Shown here: positions 1 through 7,039 of the stretch, in pieces
How the letters are laid out: every line of letters begins with the position of its first letter
How positions within the stretch are numbered: the first letter of the stretch is position 1
NCBI GenBank assembly: GCA_022712475.1
Contig: JALAGK010000022.1
Location: 1-11,121, forward strand
Reading direction: 5' to 3'
Length of the DNA stretch: 11,121 nt
Origin: Enterobacteriaceae bacterium
GTDB taxonomy: Bacteria; Pseudomonadota; Gammaproteobacteria; Enterobacterales; Enterobacteriaceae
Made by a program: the position numbers and the translations under genes
The notes under the pieces: generated by a model
What the model saw: only the letters and a program-made list of their open reading frames with translations
Databases searched by the model: none
What the model was told of the DNA's origin: nothing

Positions 1-777
1 CGCCTCCAGTTGTGCGAACGTGTCCTGGCCTTCCGGCGACAGACGCACAATGTCCACCAGCCCTTGCATCGCCGTGAGTTCGTTACCAAGGTTGTAGACA
101 TAGCCGCTCATGGTCTGAATACCGTTTAACGTAAAGACCTGTTGCTGCTCCTGAGACAGCATTTGCCGCCCGTTAGGGTAGTTGATGCAGCAGGTTTCGC
201 ATTCGTCCTTCGGGCGGTCCTCAGAACGCGCGGTAAAGCAGCGCGCCGAATACGCCAGCGGCAGATGGCCGTAGCTCAGCACTTCCACCTCAAACTTATC
301 GCGGATCCCCAGTTCATCACACTGGGTTAGCAGATTAACCAGCCAGTCGCGTGACAGTTCCACCGGCATACACCAGCGCGTCATGCCTTGTTTGAGCAGC
401 AGACGCAGCGTTACCGCGTTATAGCAGTTCAGGGCATGGCCCGCGACGAACGGCAGGCGGCGCTCGGCAGCCATATTCACCGCACCAAGATCGTTGGCTT
501 CAATGATGAAATCGCCGTTTTCCACGTAGCGCTTAAGCTCATTAAGCTCTGACGGGGCCTGTACCAGTGCCAGTGTGGAGAGCACTACCTGTTTGCCCGC
601 TGCGGCCAGTGCTTGCGCCATCTCCAGCCAGTCACCCACTTTAGTGGCGCGCCGTTTGCTACATACGGTCTCGCCAAGATAAATAATGTCTGCACTGCTT
701 GCCGCAGCAGCCTGGTAAAATGCTGTCAACGTCTCTTTTGGCCAGTACCATAGCACTGGCCCAAGGGAATATTTCAT
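1..777 (-). CDS. ubiV: UbiV, O2-independent ubiquinone biosynthesis protein (3' end outside window)
   Basis: Partner of UbiU in the heterodimer needed for the hydroxylation steps of ubiquinone synthesis without oxygen; peptidase U32 family, cytoplasmic. The frame is open without a stop from the ATG at 777 to the window edge: 259 codons of the roughly 292 usual for E. coli UbiV. It begins MKYSLGPVLWYWPKE. The four cysteines known to hold the [4Fe-4S] cluster in E. coli UbiV are at the same positions: C39 (ETVCSKRR), C180 (SARCFTA), C193 and C197 (ECETCC). An AGGAG lies just before the ATG, and the ATG follows the ubiU stop by only 8 bases, so the two genes form one operon. No damage is seen in the visible part. 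Because ubiU upstream has a nonsense codon, ubiV may suffer transcriptional polarity. Identity is based on remembered family sequences. Confidence 0.95.
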   Translation of the reverse strand, partial: MKYSLGPVLWYWPKETLTAFYQAAAASSADIIYLGETVCSKRRATKVGDWLEMAQALAAAGKQVVLSTLALVQAPSELNELKRYVENGDFIIEANDLGAVNMAAERRLPFVAGHALNCYNAVTLRLLLKQGMTRWCMPVELSRDWLVNLLTQCDELGIRDKFEVEVLSYGHLPLAYSARCFTARSEDRPKDECETCCINYPNGRQMLSQEQQQVFTLNGIQTMSGYVYNLGNELTAMQGLVDIVRLSPEGQDTFAQLEA

Positions 778-785
778 TGTGTCTC

Positions 786-1781
786 CTACTGCCATTTGCG
801 GTGATAGGCGCCGAGCGTGGTCTGGGTGCCTTCTGCCATTGCGCCGAGAGCCGCCATCCACGCCGCCTGCGGCGCATAGTGCTGCGGGTCAGCCATGCAG
901 TGGTCAATGGCCTGGCGCCACACCTTCGCCACCTGGCTTACGTAAGCCGGGCTACGCTGGCGACCTTCAATTTTGACCGAGGCAATGCCTGCGCCCAGCA
1001 GCTCAGGCAGCAGCTCAAGCGTATTGAGGCTGGTTGGCTCTTCGAGCGCGTGATAGCGCTGCCCTTCAACCAGATAGCGACCTTTACACAGCGTGGGATA
1101 GCCCGCGTTTTCGCCATCCTGATAACGGTCAATCAGTACATCATTAAGGCGTGACTCCAGCCCCTGCGGCGTTTGCTGCCAGCGCACGAAACGCGCCGGT
1201 GAGCACGCTCCCACGGTGTTGGGCGACTCACCGGTCAGGTAAGATGACAGGTAGCAGCGCCCTTCGGCCATAATGCACAGGCTGCCAAAGGCGAACACTT
1301 CCAGCGGTACCGGCGTGACGCGCGCCAGCTGTTTGACCTGGTGAATAGACAGCACGCGCGGCAGCACCACGCGCGCCACATCGAAATGGTTTTTGTAGAA
1401 ACGAATCGCTTCTTCGTTAGTGGCGGATGCCTGCACGGAGACGTGGCGCTCAACGTGTGGATAGCGCTCGGCGGCATATTCCAGCATGGCGAGATCCGCC
1501 AGAATCAGCGCGTCTGCGCCGAGTTGGGCGGCCATATCTACTGCGCGCTGCCAGCGGGCGTAACCGTCAGGATGGGCGAAGGTGTTAATCGCAATATGCA
1601 GCTAGCGCCGGTGTTGGTGAACGAAATTCGCCGCTTCCTGCAGGCGCTTCTCGTTGAAATTGAGGCCAGCAAAGTGGCGGGCGTTAGTATCGTCCTTAAG
1701 GCCGATATAGACAGCATCCGCACTGTTTTCGATGGCTGCCTTTAGTGCTGGCAGGTTACCTGCGGGGCAAAGCAATTCCAT
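786..1781 (-). pseudogene. ubiU: ubiU with in-frame amber stop at codon 60
   Basis: UbiU pairs with UbiV in anaerobic ubiquinone synthesis (U32 peptidase family, Fe-S protein). From the ATG at 1781 to the normal TAG at 786 there are exactly 331 codons, the E. coli length, with no indel. Residues 1-59 run from MELLCPAGNLPALKA to FVHQHRR. Codon 60 (1602-1604) is TAG where E. coli has, from memory, lysine. The same frame then resumes as LHIAINTFAHPDGYARW and stays open. All four Fe-S cysteines (C169, C176, C193, C232) are intact, so one base change explains the defect. An ATG at codon 83 (1535) has no clear ribosome binding site, and a restart there would lack the N-terminus. The start is supported by AGGA six bases upstream. 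Alternatives are a sequencing error or a suppressed stop; the rest shows no decay, so any real mutation is recent. Confidence 0.85.
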
Positions 1782-1843
1782 AGGGGATCCTGATTCTGTG
1801 ACGTTACGCAGGCGCAACGCGGCGAAAATGTTAAAGAAGCGTG

Positions 1844-1885
1844 ATTTTAGTTAACCCTTCCACGACACTTTTTGATTTAAGGCAG
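1844..1885 (-). promoter_or_regulatory. Candidate FNR-dependent promoter of ubiUV
   Basis: On the minus strand a -10-like TAAAAT lies at 1849-1844. On the plus strand TTGATTTAAGGCAG (1872-1885) has one perfect FNR half-site (TTGAT) and a weak second half. If transcription starts about 7 bases after the -10, near 1837, the site centre (1878.5) lies close to -41.5, the class II activator position. FNR control of ubiUV is known in E. coli; the placement here is inferred from spacing. A second TTGATCAA at 1897-1904 may be another half-site. The rest of the 1782-2010 gap shows no gene. Confidence 0.45.
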
Positions 1886-1973
1886 CTAATCGCGTATTGA
1901 TCAAAAGGCGGCAACCCATCCAGCAAGGCAGGTAATTGTTGATTTGGGCCGCTATCACCGCACGGCGTTGTGG

Positions 1974-2002
1974 CACAATAGCACTAACTTTTTTTCAAGG
2001 AG
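1974..2002 (+). promoter_or_regulatory. Possible extended -10 and ribosome binding site of ubiT
   Basis: TGGCACAAT (1971-1979) resembles an extended -10 element, with no good -35 at the proper distance. AAGGAG at 1997-2002 is a strong ribosome binding site 8 bases before the GTG at 2011, and it decides the ubiT start. Confidence 0.35.
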
Positions 2003-2010
2003 TAAAGCCT

Positions 2011-2535
2011 GTGTTGGATAAACTGCGTTCGCGTCTGGTACGCACTGGACCGTCACTGCTAAAAATGCCGCTTCAGCTCACACCGTTTGCGCTTAAGCGC
2101 CAGGCGCTGGAGCAACTGCTGGGATGGCAATTTCGCCAGGCGCTGGCTGAGGGTGAACTTGATTTCCTTGATGGGCGTTGGCTTCGTATTGAGGTTCGCG
2201 ATCTGGGGCTGTACTGGTTCACGTCAGTTCAGGATGAAAAGCTGGTAGTACGCGAGCACGCCGAGGCAGACGTGAGCTTCAGTGCAGACGCCAACGATCT
2301 ACTGCTGATTGCCGCACGCAAGCAGGACCCGGATACGCTGTTTTTCCAGCGTCGTCTGGTGATTGAGGGCGATACGGAACTGGGTTTGTATGTTAAAAAC
2401 CTCATGGATGCGATTGAGCTTGAGGCGATGCCCAAGCCGCTGCGCGTGCTGCTAATGCAGACGGCGGCATTTGTGGAAGCCGGGCTGAAAACTGCGCCCA
2501 CGGTACGAGAAACTTCGGTAGGTGAGCCATGTTAA
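2011..2535 (+). CDS. ubiT: UbiT, SCP2-domain anaerobic ubiquinone biosynthesis accessory factor
   Basis: UbiT carries an SCP2 (sterol-carrier) lipid-binding domain and, in E. coli, is the counterpart of UbiJ in the oxygen-independent pathway; it is thought to bind ubiquinone intermediates. The GTG at 2011 is chosen over the upstream ATG at 1936 for three reasons: it gives 174 aa, the E. coli length, it begins M(V)LDKLRSR as expected, and it follows a clear AAGGAG. The SCP2 domain covers roughly residues 40-150, with the conserved run DPDTLFFQRRLVIEGDTELG and the tail TSVGEPC. The gene is divergent from ubiUV and shares its control region. Its last bases overlap the yhbS start by 7 bases, so the two are probably co-translated. 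It looks intact although its partner ubiU is broken. Confidence 0.94.
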   Translation: MLDKLRSRLVRTGPSLLKMPLQLTPFALKRQALEQLLGWQFRQALAEGELDFLDGRWLRIEVRDLGLYWFTSVQDEKLVVREHAEADVSFSADANDLLLIAARKQDPDTLFFQRRLVIEGDTELGLYVKNLMDAIELEAMPKPLRVLLMQTAAFVEAGLKTAPTVRETSVGEPC

Positions 2536-3032
2536 TTCGAGTGGAAATTCCCATTGATGCACCGGGTATTGATGCCCTTCTGCGTCGCACCTTTGAGAGT
2601 GACGGCGAGGCGAATCTGATACACGATTTACGCGAAGATGGACAGATAACGCTGGGCCTGGTGGCTACCGATGACGAAGGTCAGGTGGTGGGGTACGTTG
2701 CGTTCAGCCCGGTCTGCGTGGAAGGTGAAGAGCTTCAGTGGGTTGGCCTTGCGCCACTGGCGGTAGATGAAGGCTGGCGTGGGCAGGGCATTGGGCGTCA
2801 GCTGGTGTATGAAGGGTTGGATTCGCTCAACGAGTTTGGCTATGCCGCGGTAGTAACGCTTGGTGACCCTAAACTGTATAGCCGCCTGGGTTTTGAGCCT
2901 GCGGCAAAATATGATCTGCACTGCCGTTGGCCCGACACACAACAGGCGTTCCAACTGCATAAACTGGCAGAGGATGCGCTCGACGGCGTGCATGGTCTGG
3001 TGGAATACTCAGACCACTTTAACCGCCTTTAA
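2529..3032 (+). CDS. yhbS: YhbS, GNAT-family N-acetyltransferase
   Basis: Acetyl-CoA-dependent N-acetyltransferase of the GNAT superfamily; the substrate is not evident from sequence. It is 167 aa, the E. coli length. GNAT motif A is clear as [20 protein letters not shown], with the pyrophosphate-binding loop R-G-Q-G-I-G at residues 84-89. The later [14 protein letters not shown] segment (about 112-125) matches motif B. The start codon overlaps the end of ubiT, pointing to translational coupling. The 3' end overlaps the convergent yhbQ by 14 bases, and no terminator is visible between the two. Confidence 0.93.
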   Translation: MLIRVEIPIDAPGIDALLRRTFESDGEANLIHDLREDGQITLGLVATDDEGQVVGYVAFSPVCVEGEELQWVGLAPLAVDEGWRGQGIGRQLVYEGLDSLNEFGYAAVVTLGDPKLYSRLGFEPAAKYDLHCRWPDTQQAFQLHKLAEDALDGVHGLVEYSDHFNRL

Positions 3033-3306
3033 CGCTTGCCAGCAGGGCCGCAAAAGCGGCCTCATCGATAATAAGCCGTTCTTTTTGCGCCCGGGTTAAC
3101 TGCTTGATGCGGTACTCCAGACGCAGCGCCAGAGAACGGTCGCCCAGCGGTTGGCTGAACGCCAGCCGCAGTTCCCCTTTCCCCCGCAGTGCTTTTGCCC
3201 CTTTACCGGACTGATGCTGATTCAGACGGCGCGCCACGTTGGTCGTAATGCCGGTATAGAGCTGATTATGGGCGGTGCGAATAATATACAAAGACCAGTC
3301 AGACAT
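3019..3306 (-). CDS. yhbQ: YhbQ, GIY-YIG nuclease-superfamily protein
   Basis: Small single-domain member of the GIY-YIG nuclease superfamily (UPF0213), 95 aa against about 100 in E. coli, with a slightly shorter tail. Motif residues: LYI at 6-8 (in place of GIY), YTG at 17-19 (in place of YIG), the conserved arginine in VARRLNQH (R26/R27), and the glutamate E64 in RLEYRIKQ that would bind the metal. The central [13 protein letters not shown] block is typical of the family. It runs convergent to yhbS and divergent from yhbP. The ribosome binding site before the ATG is weak (A-rich). Physiological role is uncertain. Confidence 0.92.
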   Translation of the reverse strand: MSDWSLYIIRTAHNQLYTGITTNVARRLNQHQSGKGAKALRGKGELRLAFSQPLGDRSLALRLEYRIKQLTRAQKERLIIDEAAFAALLASVKGG

Positions 3307-3409
3307 ACTTTTTTTGTTGATTTGGGCGGTTGGCGCACCTTATCACGCGCTCGCGCTGGCGGCACGACGCCATTGCGTTTACCCTCGAAAAAAACAATGG
3401 AGTTGCGCG

Positions 3410-3856
3410 ATGGATGCTCTTTCTGGCATTAGCCGCTGGCTGAACCGCCAGCACGTTATCACTTACTGCGTGAGCGACGGCGACGATCTGTGGTGCGCCA
3501 ATGCGTTTTATGTGTGGGACGCTGAGCGTGTCGCATTTTATCTGTTGAGCGATACCTCCACCCGCCACGCGCAGATGGCCGGTGAACGGACCCGTGTAGC
3601 GGGCACCATCAACGGGCAGCCAAAGACGGTTGCTCTCATCCGCGGCGTGCAGTTTCGCGGCGAGTTGCGCCTGCTAAGCGGAAATGAGGGGGAAAGCAAA
3701 CGCGCGCTCTACTGGCGCCGCTTTCCGATTGCGCGAGCGATGTCCGCACCGGTCTGGGAAATCCTGCCGGACGAAATGAAATTTACCGATAACACACTTG
3801 GTTTTGGCAATAAGGTAACCTGGCTGCGTGATTCGCACGTCGAGCCGGAATCGTAA
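3410..3856 (+). CDS. yhbP: YhbP, UPF0306 family (flavin-type split barrel)
   Basis: Conserved protein of about 147 aa, of the PNPOx/FMN-binding split-barrel type; function not established. The ATG at 3410 gives 148 aa beginning [20 protein letters not shown], follows GGAG (3399-3402) by 7 bases, and matches the E. coli start (METLIAISRWLAKQHV). Family signatures: [11 protein letters not shown] near residue 25, TRHAQM, the block [19 protein letters not shown], and the tail [18 protein letters not shown]. In the same frame, codons before 3410 do not look conserved. Flavin binding is known only by fold and cannot be shown here. Confidence 0.9.
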   Translation: MDALSGISRWLNRQHVITYCVSDGDDLWCANAFYVWDAERVAFYLLSDTSTRHAQMAGERTRVAGTINGQPKTVALIRGVQFRGELRLLSGNEGESKRALYWRRFPIARAMSAPVWEILPDEMKFTDNTLGFGNKVTWLRDSHVEPES

Positions 3857-3893
3857 ATACTCATTGTATTACGGGCCTTATGGAGAAGAGGTT

Positions 3894-4544
3894 ATGAGTC
3901 GGGTATTACTCACCGGGGCGACCGGTCTTGTTGGCGGTGAACTGTTGCGTTTGCTGAGCCTGGATACACGCGTCACGCAGATTTATGCACCCAGCCGCCG
4001 TGCGCTGGCGCCGTTTGATAAAGTGATTAACCCAAGCGACCCGCAGCTTAGCGATGCGTTAGGGGTACTGACTGAACCGGTGGATATCGTCTTTTGTTGC
4101 CTGGGTACCACGCGGCGTGAGGCGGGGAGCAAGCAGGCGTTTGTTCACGCGGATTACACGCTGGTGGTCGATACCGCACTGGTCGGGCGTAAACTCGGCG
4201 CGCAGCATATGTTGGTGGTCAGCGCCATGGGGGCTAACGCTCATTCGCCTTTTTTCTACAACCGGGTGAAAGGGGAGATGGAACAGGCGTTGATAGCACA
4301 GAACTGGCCGCATTTAACGATTGCCCGGCCCTCGATGTTGCTCGGTCAACGTGAGAAGCAACGCCTGAGCGAGTCGTTGTTTGCTCCGCTGTTTCGCCTG
4401 ATGCCGGGTCGCTGGCGTGCGATTCAGGCGCGCGACGTAGCGCTGGCGCTGCGTGATGCCGCTTTTTCATCTGCGCCGGAAGGTGTGAATATCCTGCCCT
4501 CGGACCAGCTCTGTGAGAGGGCCAGGCGCGTCAGCGCGCAATAA
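3894..4544 (+). CDS. yraR: YraR, NAD(P)-binding Rossmann-fold protein
   Basis: Putative short-chain dehydrogenase/epimerase-like NAD(P)-binding protein; substrate unknown. It is 216 aa against about 211 in E. coli. The N-terminal [18 protein letters not shown] holds the dinucleotide-binding G8-x-x-G11-x-x-G14. [21 protein letters not shown] (about 108-128) supplies a serine and a Y-x-x-x-K (YNRVK, 122-126) at the usual catalytic place of the fold. The ATG at 3894 follows GGAGAAGAGG and is preferred over an in-frame ATG at 3828 that lies inside yhbP. It starts 37 bases after the yhbP stop on the same strand, so the two may be co-transcribed. In E. coli K-12, yhbO lies between these two genes; it is absent here. 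Confidence 0.9.
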   Translation: MSRVLLTGATGLVGGELLRLLSLDTRVTQIYAPSRRALAPFDKVINPSDPQLSDALGVLTEPVDIVFCCLGTTRREAGSKQAFVHADYTLVVDTALVGRKLGAQHMLVVSAMGANAHSPFFYNRVKGEMEQALIAQNWPHLTIARPSMLLGQREKQRLSESLFAPLFRLMPGRWRAIQARDVALALRDAAFSSAPEGVNILPSDQLCERARRVSAQ

Positions 4545-4599
4545 ATCACCGTTTTCAGCCAGTTCGGTCAACAGATTCTCAATGTTTTGGCGCAATGGG

Positions 4600-4627
4600 T
4601 TGTTTGCCGTGCGCAATAAACTACAAT
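4600..4627 (+). promoter_or_regulatory. Possible sigma-70 promoter upstream of the YfaZ-family gene
   Basis: TTGTTT (4600-4605) and TACAAT (4622-4627) are separated by 16 bases and resemble -35 and -10 boxes. A start near 4634 would give a leader of about 135 bases before the ATG at 4769. Confidence 0.4.
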
Positions 4628-4684
4628 CCCGCCTCGTTTACTGATTTTGGGGCTGTTGGTACTGTGCCAGCGGTCAATTGCGGG

Positions 4685-4716
4685 ATGCCGTGCGCACGTG
4701 CGTCAGGGCATTTTTA
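4685..4716 (+). terminator. Attenuator-like hairpin in the leader of the YfaZ-family gene
   Basis: ATGCC (4685-4689) pairs with GGCAT (4707-4711). Inside lies a second stem built on the palindrome CGCACGTGCG (4693-4702). TTTTTATTT follows directly (4711-4719). This looks like an intrinsic terminator inside the untranslated leader. A further 7-base inverted repeat, ATCCCGC (4626-4632) and GCGGGAT (4680-4686), overlaps its left arm and could form a competing fold. Not tested. Confidence 0.3.
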
Positions 4717-4768
4717 TTTGCGGAGCATCGGCGGGATAGCCGACGTTTCCTTCAGTGTGGTTGTGATA

Positions 4769-5314
4769 ATGAAAAATGTAATCAAAGCGGCGGCGCTTTC
4801 TTCTCTGATGATTTCAGGCTCTGCATTTGCGCTGGGCATGACCCTGGAAAAAGGGAAAAGCTGGACCAACGTGGAAGCGGAAATGGGTCGTAACTCCAGT
4901 GGCCTGTACGTGCACGGTAACTGGCTCAAAAACACCGACGACGGTGAGCAGACCGGCGGCGTGGGCGCGGGCTATAACCTCGGCGTTGGCCCGGTGATGC
5001 TCAACGTTGGCGCTAAAGCGCTCTACATTGGGCCGAAGAAAGGCGACAGCGGTCTGGTGTTCCCGGTTGGCGGTGGTCTGCGTGTGAATCTTGATAACGG
5101 TTTTGCGCTTTATGGCGAAGGTTATACTGCGCCAAACGGTTTTGGTAACAGCGTGAGCAGCTATACCGAAGCGAACGCCGGCGTAAGCTGGGCGCCCATC
5201 AGTATTTTGACGCTGAAAGCAGGCTACCGTTATGCGGGCGTTGAAGGTAAAAAAGGCCGTCCCGACCACACCATTTACGACGGTTTGTACGTGTCTGCGG
5301 CCGCGAGCTTCTGA
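4769..5314 (+). CDS. YfaZ-family outer membrane beta-barrel protein
   Basis: Predicted small outer-membrane barrel protein of the YfaZ type (181 aa, near the usual 180); function unknown. The ATG at 4769 is chosen because it starts a typical signal peptide, MKNVIKAAALSSLMISGSAFA, with predicted cleavage after AFA at residue 21. The mature part alternates polar and hydrophobic residues with many glycines, as in amphipathic strands (VHGNWLKNTDDGEQTGGVGAGYNL, VGGGLRVNLDNGFALYGEGY). SYTEANAGVSW is typical of the family, and it ends in Phe (AAASF), the barrel-assembly signal. The ribosome binding site is poor, and GTG codons just upstream (4763) are in-frame alternatives. In E. coli, yfaZ lies elsewhere, so this is either a paralogue or a relocated gene; I leave the symbol empty. 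It is followed by its own strong terminator, suggesting a single-gene unit. Confidence 0.85.
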   Translation: MKNVIKAAALSSLMISGSAFALGMTLEKGKSWTNVEAEMGRNSSGLYVHGNWLKNTDDGEQTGGVGAGYNLGVGPVMLNVGAKALYIGPKKGDSGLVFPVGGGLRVNLDNGFALYGEGYTAPNGFGNSVSSYTEANAGVSWAPISILTLKAGYRYAGVEGKKGRPDHTIYDGLYVSAAASF

Positions 5315-5333
5315 TAGCAGCAGCCATAGTGAC

Positions 5334-5359
5334 AAAAACCCGCTACGAGCGGGTTTTTT
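5334..5359 (+). terminator. Rho-independent terminator of the YfaZ-family gene
   Basis: The stem AAAAACCCGC / GCGGGTTTTTT closes a TACGA loop. T-run after the stem on the plus strand; the A-run on the other side makes it usable in both directions. It lies 20 bases after the stop. Confidence 0.9.
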
Positions 5360-5394
5360 ATGCGCCAGGGCCTGAGCCGGGGGGCGTCACTCAT

Positions 5395-5421
5395 AAAAAA
5401 GCCTCCGCGCGGGAGGCTTTT
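5395..5421 (-). terminator. Rho-independent terminator of the lpoA-yraN-diaA-dolP cluster
   Basis: GCCTCC (5401-5406) pairs with GGAGGC (5412-5417) around a 5-base loop. On the minus strand the stem is followed by six U (5400-5395). It lies 16 bases past the dolP stop and converges with the terminator of the opposite gene. Confidence 0.9.
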
Positions 5422-5437
5422 GCAACGATAATCTCGC

Positions 5438-6013
5438 TTACTTGATGTAAGTAAACGCCGTCGTCACGTGCTTCACGCCGCTTACGCGGCTGGCGATATC
5501 TGCCGCCGCTTTGCCTTCGGCGTCGGTAACCAGCCCCAGCAGGAACACTTCACCGTTTTCGGTGGTCACTTTCACGTTAGAGGACTTCACCTGGTCGCTG
5601 CCCAGCAGCTGAGAGCGGACTTTGGTGGTAATCCAGGTGTCGGACGAGGCGGTGCCAATACCTACCGGCGCACCCTGGCGGATTTCATTGTAGACCTCGT
5701 TCGCACCGTCGGTGCCGAGCGCAATTTTCTTCGCCTGTTCGGCAAGCGCGGTATTCGGCGCCTGGCCGGTTAGCAGCACTTTGCCCTGATAGGCGGTCAC
5801 GCCAATGCGCGCTTCTTTCTTCAACTGCTCATCTTTGGACAGCGCGTTATTCACACGCAGTTCCAGCGTGCCGTCATCAACCTGCGTCCCCATGGTGCGC
5901 GGGTCGGTAGCGGTTTTAGTCGCAACGGCGGCTGTGCCAACAACGGCTGCGCCAATACAACCCTGTAATAACAGTGCAGACATCAGGACTGCCAGCGGCG
6001 TAATTACCTTCAT
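5438..6013 (-). CDS. dolP: DolP (YraP), outer-membrane BON-domain lipoprotein
   Basis: Outer-membrane lipoprotein facing the periplasm that supports envelope integrity; in E. coli it binds anionic phospholipid and goes to the division site. The ATG at 6013 is preferred to the in-frame ATG at 6028. It gives 191 aa, the E. coli length, and AAAGGAG sits 5 bases before it, whereas the upstream ATG overlaps that site and follows the diaA stop directly. The lipobox LLLQGC puts the lipidated cysteine at C19. Residue 20 is Ile, not Asp, so transport to the outer membrane is expected. Two BON domains cover about 45-114 and 123-191. The tryptophan known to matter for lipid binding is kept as W127 (SDTWITTKVRSQLL). 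It is 14 bases downstream of diaA and last in its transcription unit. Confidence 0.95.
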   Translation of the reverse strand: MKVITPLAVLMSALLLQGCIGAAVVGTAAVATKTATDPRTMGTQVDDGTLELRVNNALSKDEQLKKEARIGVTAYQGKVLLTGQAPNTALAEQAKKIALGTDGANEVYNEIRQGAPVGIGTASSDTWITTKVRSQLLGSDQVKSSNVKVTTENGEVFLLGLVTDAEGKAAADIASRVSGVKHVTTAFTYIK

Positions 6014-6027
6014 GAGTGCTCCTTTCA

Positions 6028-6615
6028 TTAACCTGGTAGTGGAAATAATGTGTTATCAATCAGATCGCACAGGCAGTTGACCGTCAGCATATGCATTTCC
6101 TGGATGCGCGCGCTGCGGTGAGAAGGAATGCGGATCTCAACATCCTGTGGACCCAGTAAACCGGCGACTTCGCCGCCGTCGTAACCCGTAAGGGCGACAA
6201 TGGTCATATCGCGGGTCACGGCTGCTTCTACGGCTTTAATAATTTCGCGACTGTTGCCGCGCGTGGAGATGGCCAGCAGGACGTCTCCGGCATGGCCGAG
6301 CGCGCGCACCTGCTTGGCATACATCTCTTCGTGCAGCCTGTCGTTGGTAATAGCGGTCAGCACCACGTTATCGGCACTCAGTGCAATCGCGGGCAGGCTC
6401 GGGCGCTCGGTTTCAAAGCGGTTAATCATGCTGGCGGCAAAGTGCTGGGCGTTAGCTGCACTGGCGCCATTGCCACAGCAGAGAATTTTATTGCCATTGA
6501 GTAACGAGTGCACCAATGTGGTGGCCGCTCGGGAAATGGCGTCCGGCAACGCTTCTGCCGCCGCAATTTGGGTTTGAATGCTTTCGGTGAAGCAGACTTT
6601 GATTCTATCGAGCAC
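6028..6615 (-). CDS. diaA: DiaA, DnaA initiator-associating factor (SIS domain)
   Basis: DiaA forms a tetramer that binds DnaA and promotes its orderly assembly on oriC, setting the timing of replication initiation. Here it is 195 aa (E. coli 196). The start is GTG at 6615 with AAAGGA upstream; it begins [19 protein letters not shown], which aligns with E. coli residue 1. The SIS domain spans about 35-190, with the sugar-phosphate-type loop [17 protein letters not shown] at 44-60. The C-terminal L190-F191 pair, needed for DnaA contact in E. coli, is kept (DNTLFPLPG); the last residues differ from the E. coli tail. It lies 28 bases after yraN and 14 before dolP, so it is probably co-transcribed with both. 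Confidence 0.96.
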   Translation of the reverse strand: MLDRIKVCFTESIQTQIAAAEALPDAISRAATTLVHSLLNGNKILCCGNGASAANAQHFAASMINRFETERPSLPAIALSADNVVLTAITNDRLHEEMYAKQVRALGHAGDVLLAISTRGNSREIIKAVEAAVTRDMTIVALTGYDGGEVAGLLGPQDVEIRIPSHRSARIQEMHMLTVNCLCDLIDNTLFPLPG

Positions 6616-6643
6616 GATTTTCCTTTGAATATAGACGGCACAA

Positions 6644-7039
6644 TTACTGGCCGAGCGTGAAGGCGTTGACTATCCACTCCACCTCGCTGCCGGTGAAGGC
6701 TAACACATCAAACCGGCAATCCACAGTATCAAAACTCCCATTCTGGCGGGCAAGCCAGACCGCAGCCGTGCGCAATAATTTTTGCTGCTTGGTCTGCGTG
6801 ACGCTGGCAGCGGCGCCGCCGAAGCGGGCGCTTGCGCGGTAGCGGACCTCGATAAAGACCGTGGTCGCGCCCTGGGTCATGATGAGATCGATTTCGCCGC
6901 CGCGCACATGCACGTTGGCGGCGATAAAGCGCAGTCCTTTACGCTCCAGCCAACGGCGGGCCTGCGCCTCATAGTGCGCCCCCCGCCGCTGCTGGATTAA
7001 TTTGCCGGAACTATCCGGCCTTGCTGGTATTTGAGCCAT
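6644..7039 (-). CDS. yraN: YraN, UPF0102 predicted nuclease-fold protein
   Basis: UPF0102 protein of 131 aa, the E. coli length, related in fold to PD-(D/E)xK Holliday-junction resolvase-like nucleases; biological role not settled. Candidate catalytic residues: E24 in [12 protein letters not shown]49 and D51 in [10 protein letters not shown]64 and R66 in VFIEVRYR (arginine where many nucleases have lysine, as also in E. coli YraN), and the later [10 protein letters not shown] helix (about 83-92). The ATG at 7039 lies inside the 3' end of lpoA (43-base overlap), so translation is probably coupled to lpoA; no strong ribosome binding site is seen. Confidence 0.94.
   Translation of the reverse strand: MAQIPARPDSSGKLIQQRRGAHYEAQARRWLERKGLRFIAANVHVRGGEIDLIMTQGATTVFIEVRYRASARFGGAAASVTQTKQQKLLRTAAVWLARQNGSFDTVDCRFDVLAFTGSEVEWIVNAFTLGQ

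Noticed and set aside
699..1154. 151-codon plus-strand frame opposite ubiU/ubiV
   Set aside because: It lies antisense across the strongly conserved ubiU coding sequence, has no ribosome binding site and no recognisable family; it is a shadow frame.
786..1535. A shorter, functional UbiU starting at the ATG at 1535
   Set aside because: There is no ribosome binding site before it, and it would delete 82 conserved N-terminal residues; a nonsense mutation in the full gene is the simpler reading.
1936..2010. Upstream start for ubiT at 1936
   Set aside because: It adds 25 unconserved residues; the GTG at 2011 has AAGGAG in front and gives the usual 174 aa.
4595..4768. N-terminal extension of the YfaZ-family protein from the ATG at 4595
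   Set aside because: The extension has no family similarity, would bury the signal peptide, and covers the likely promoter and leader.
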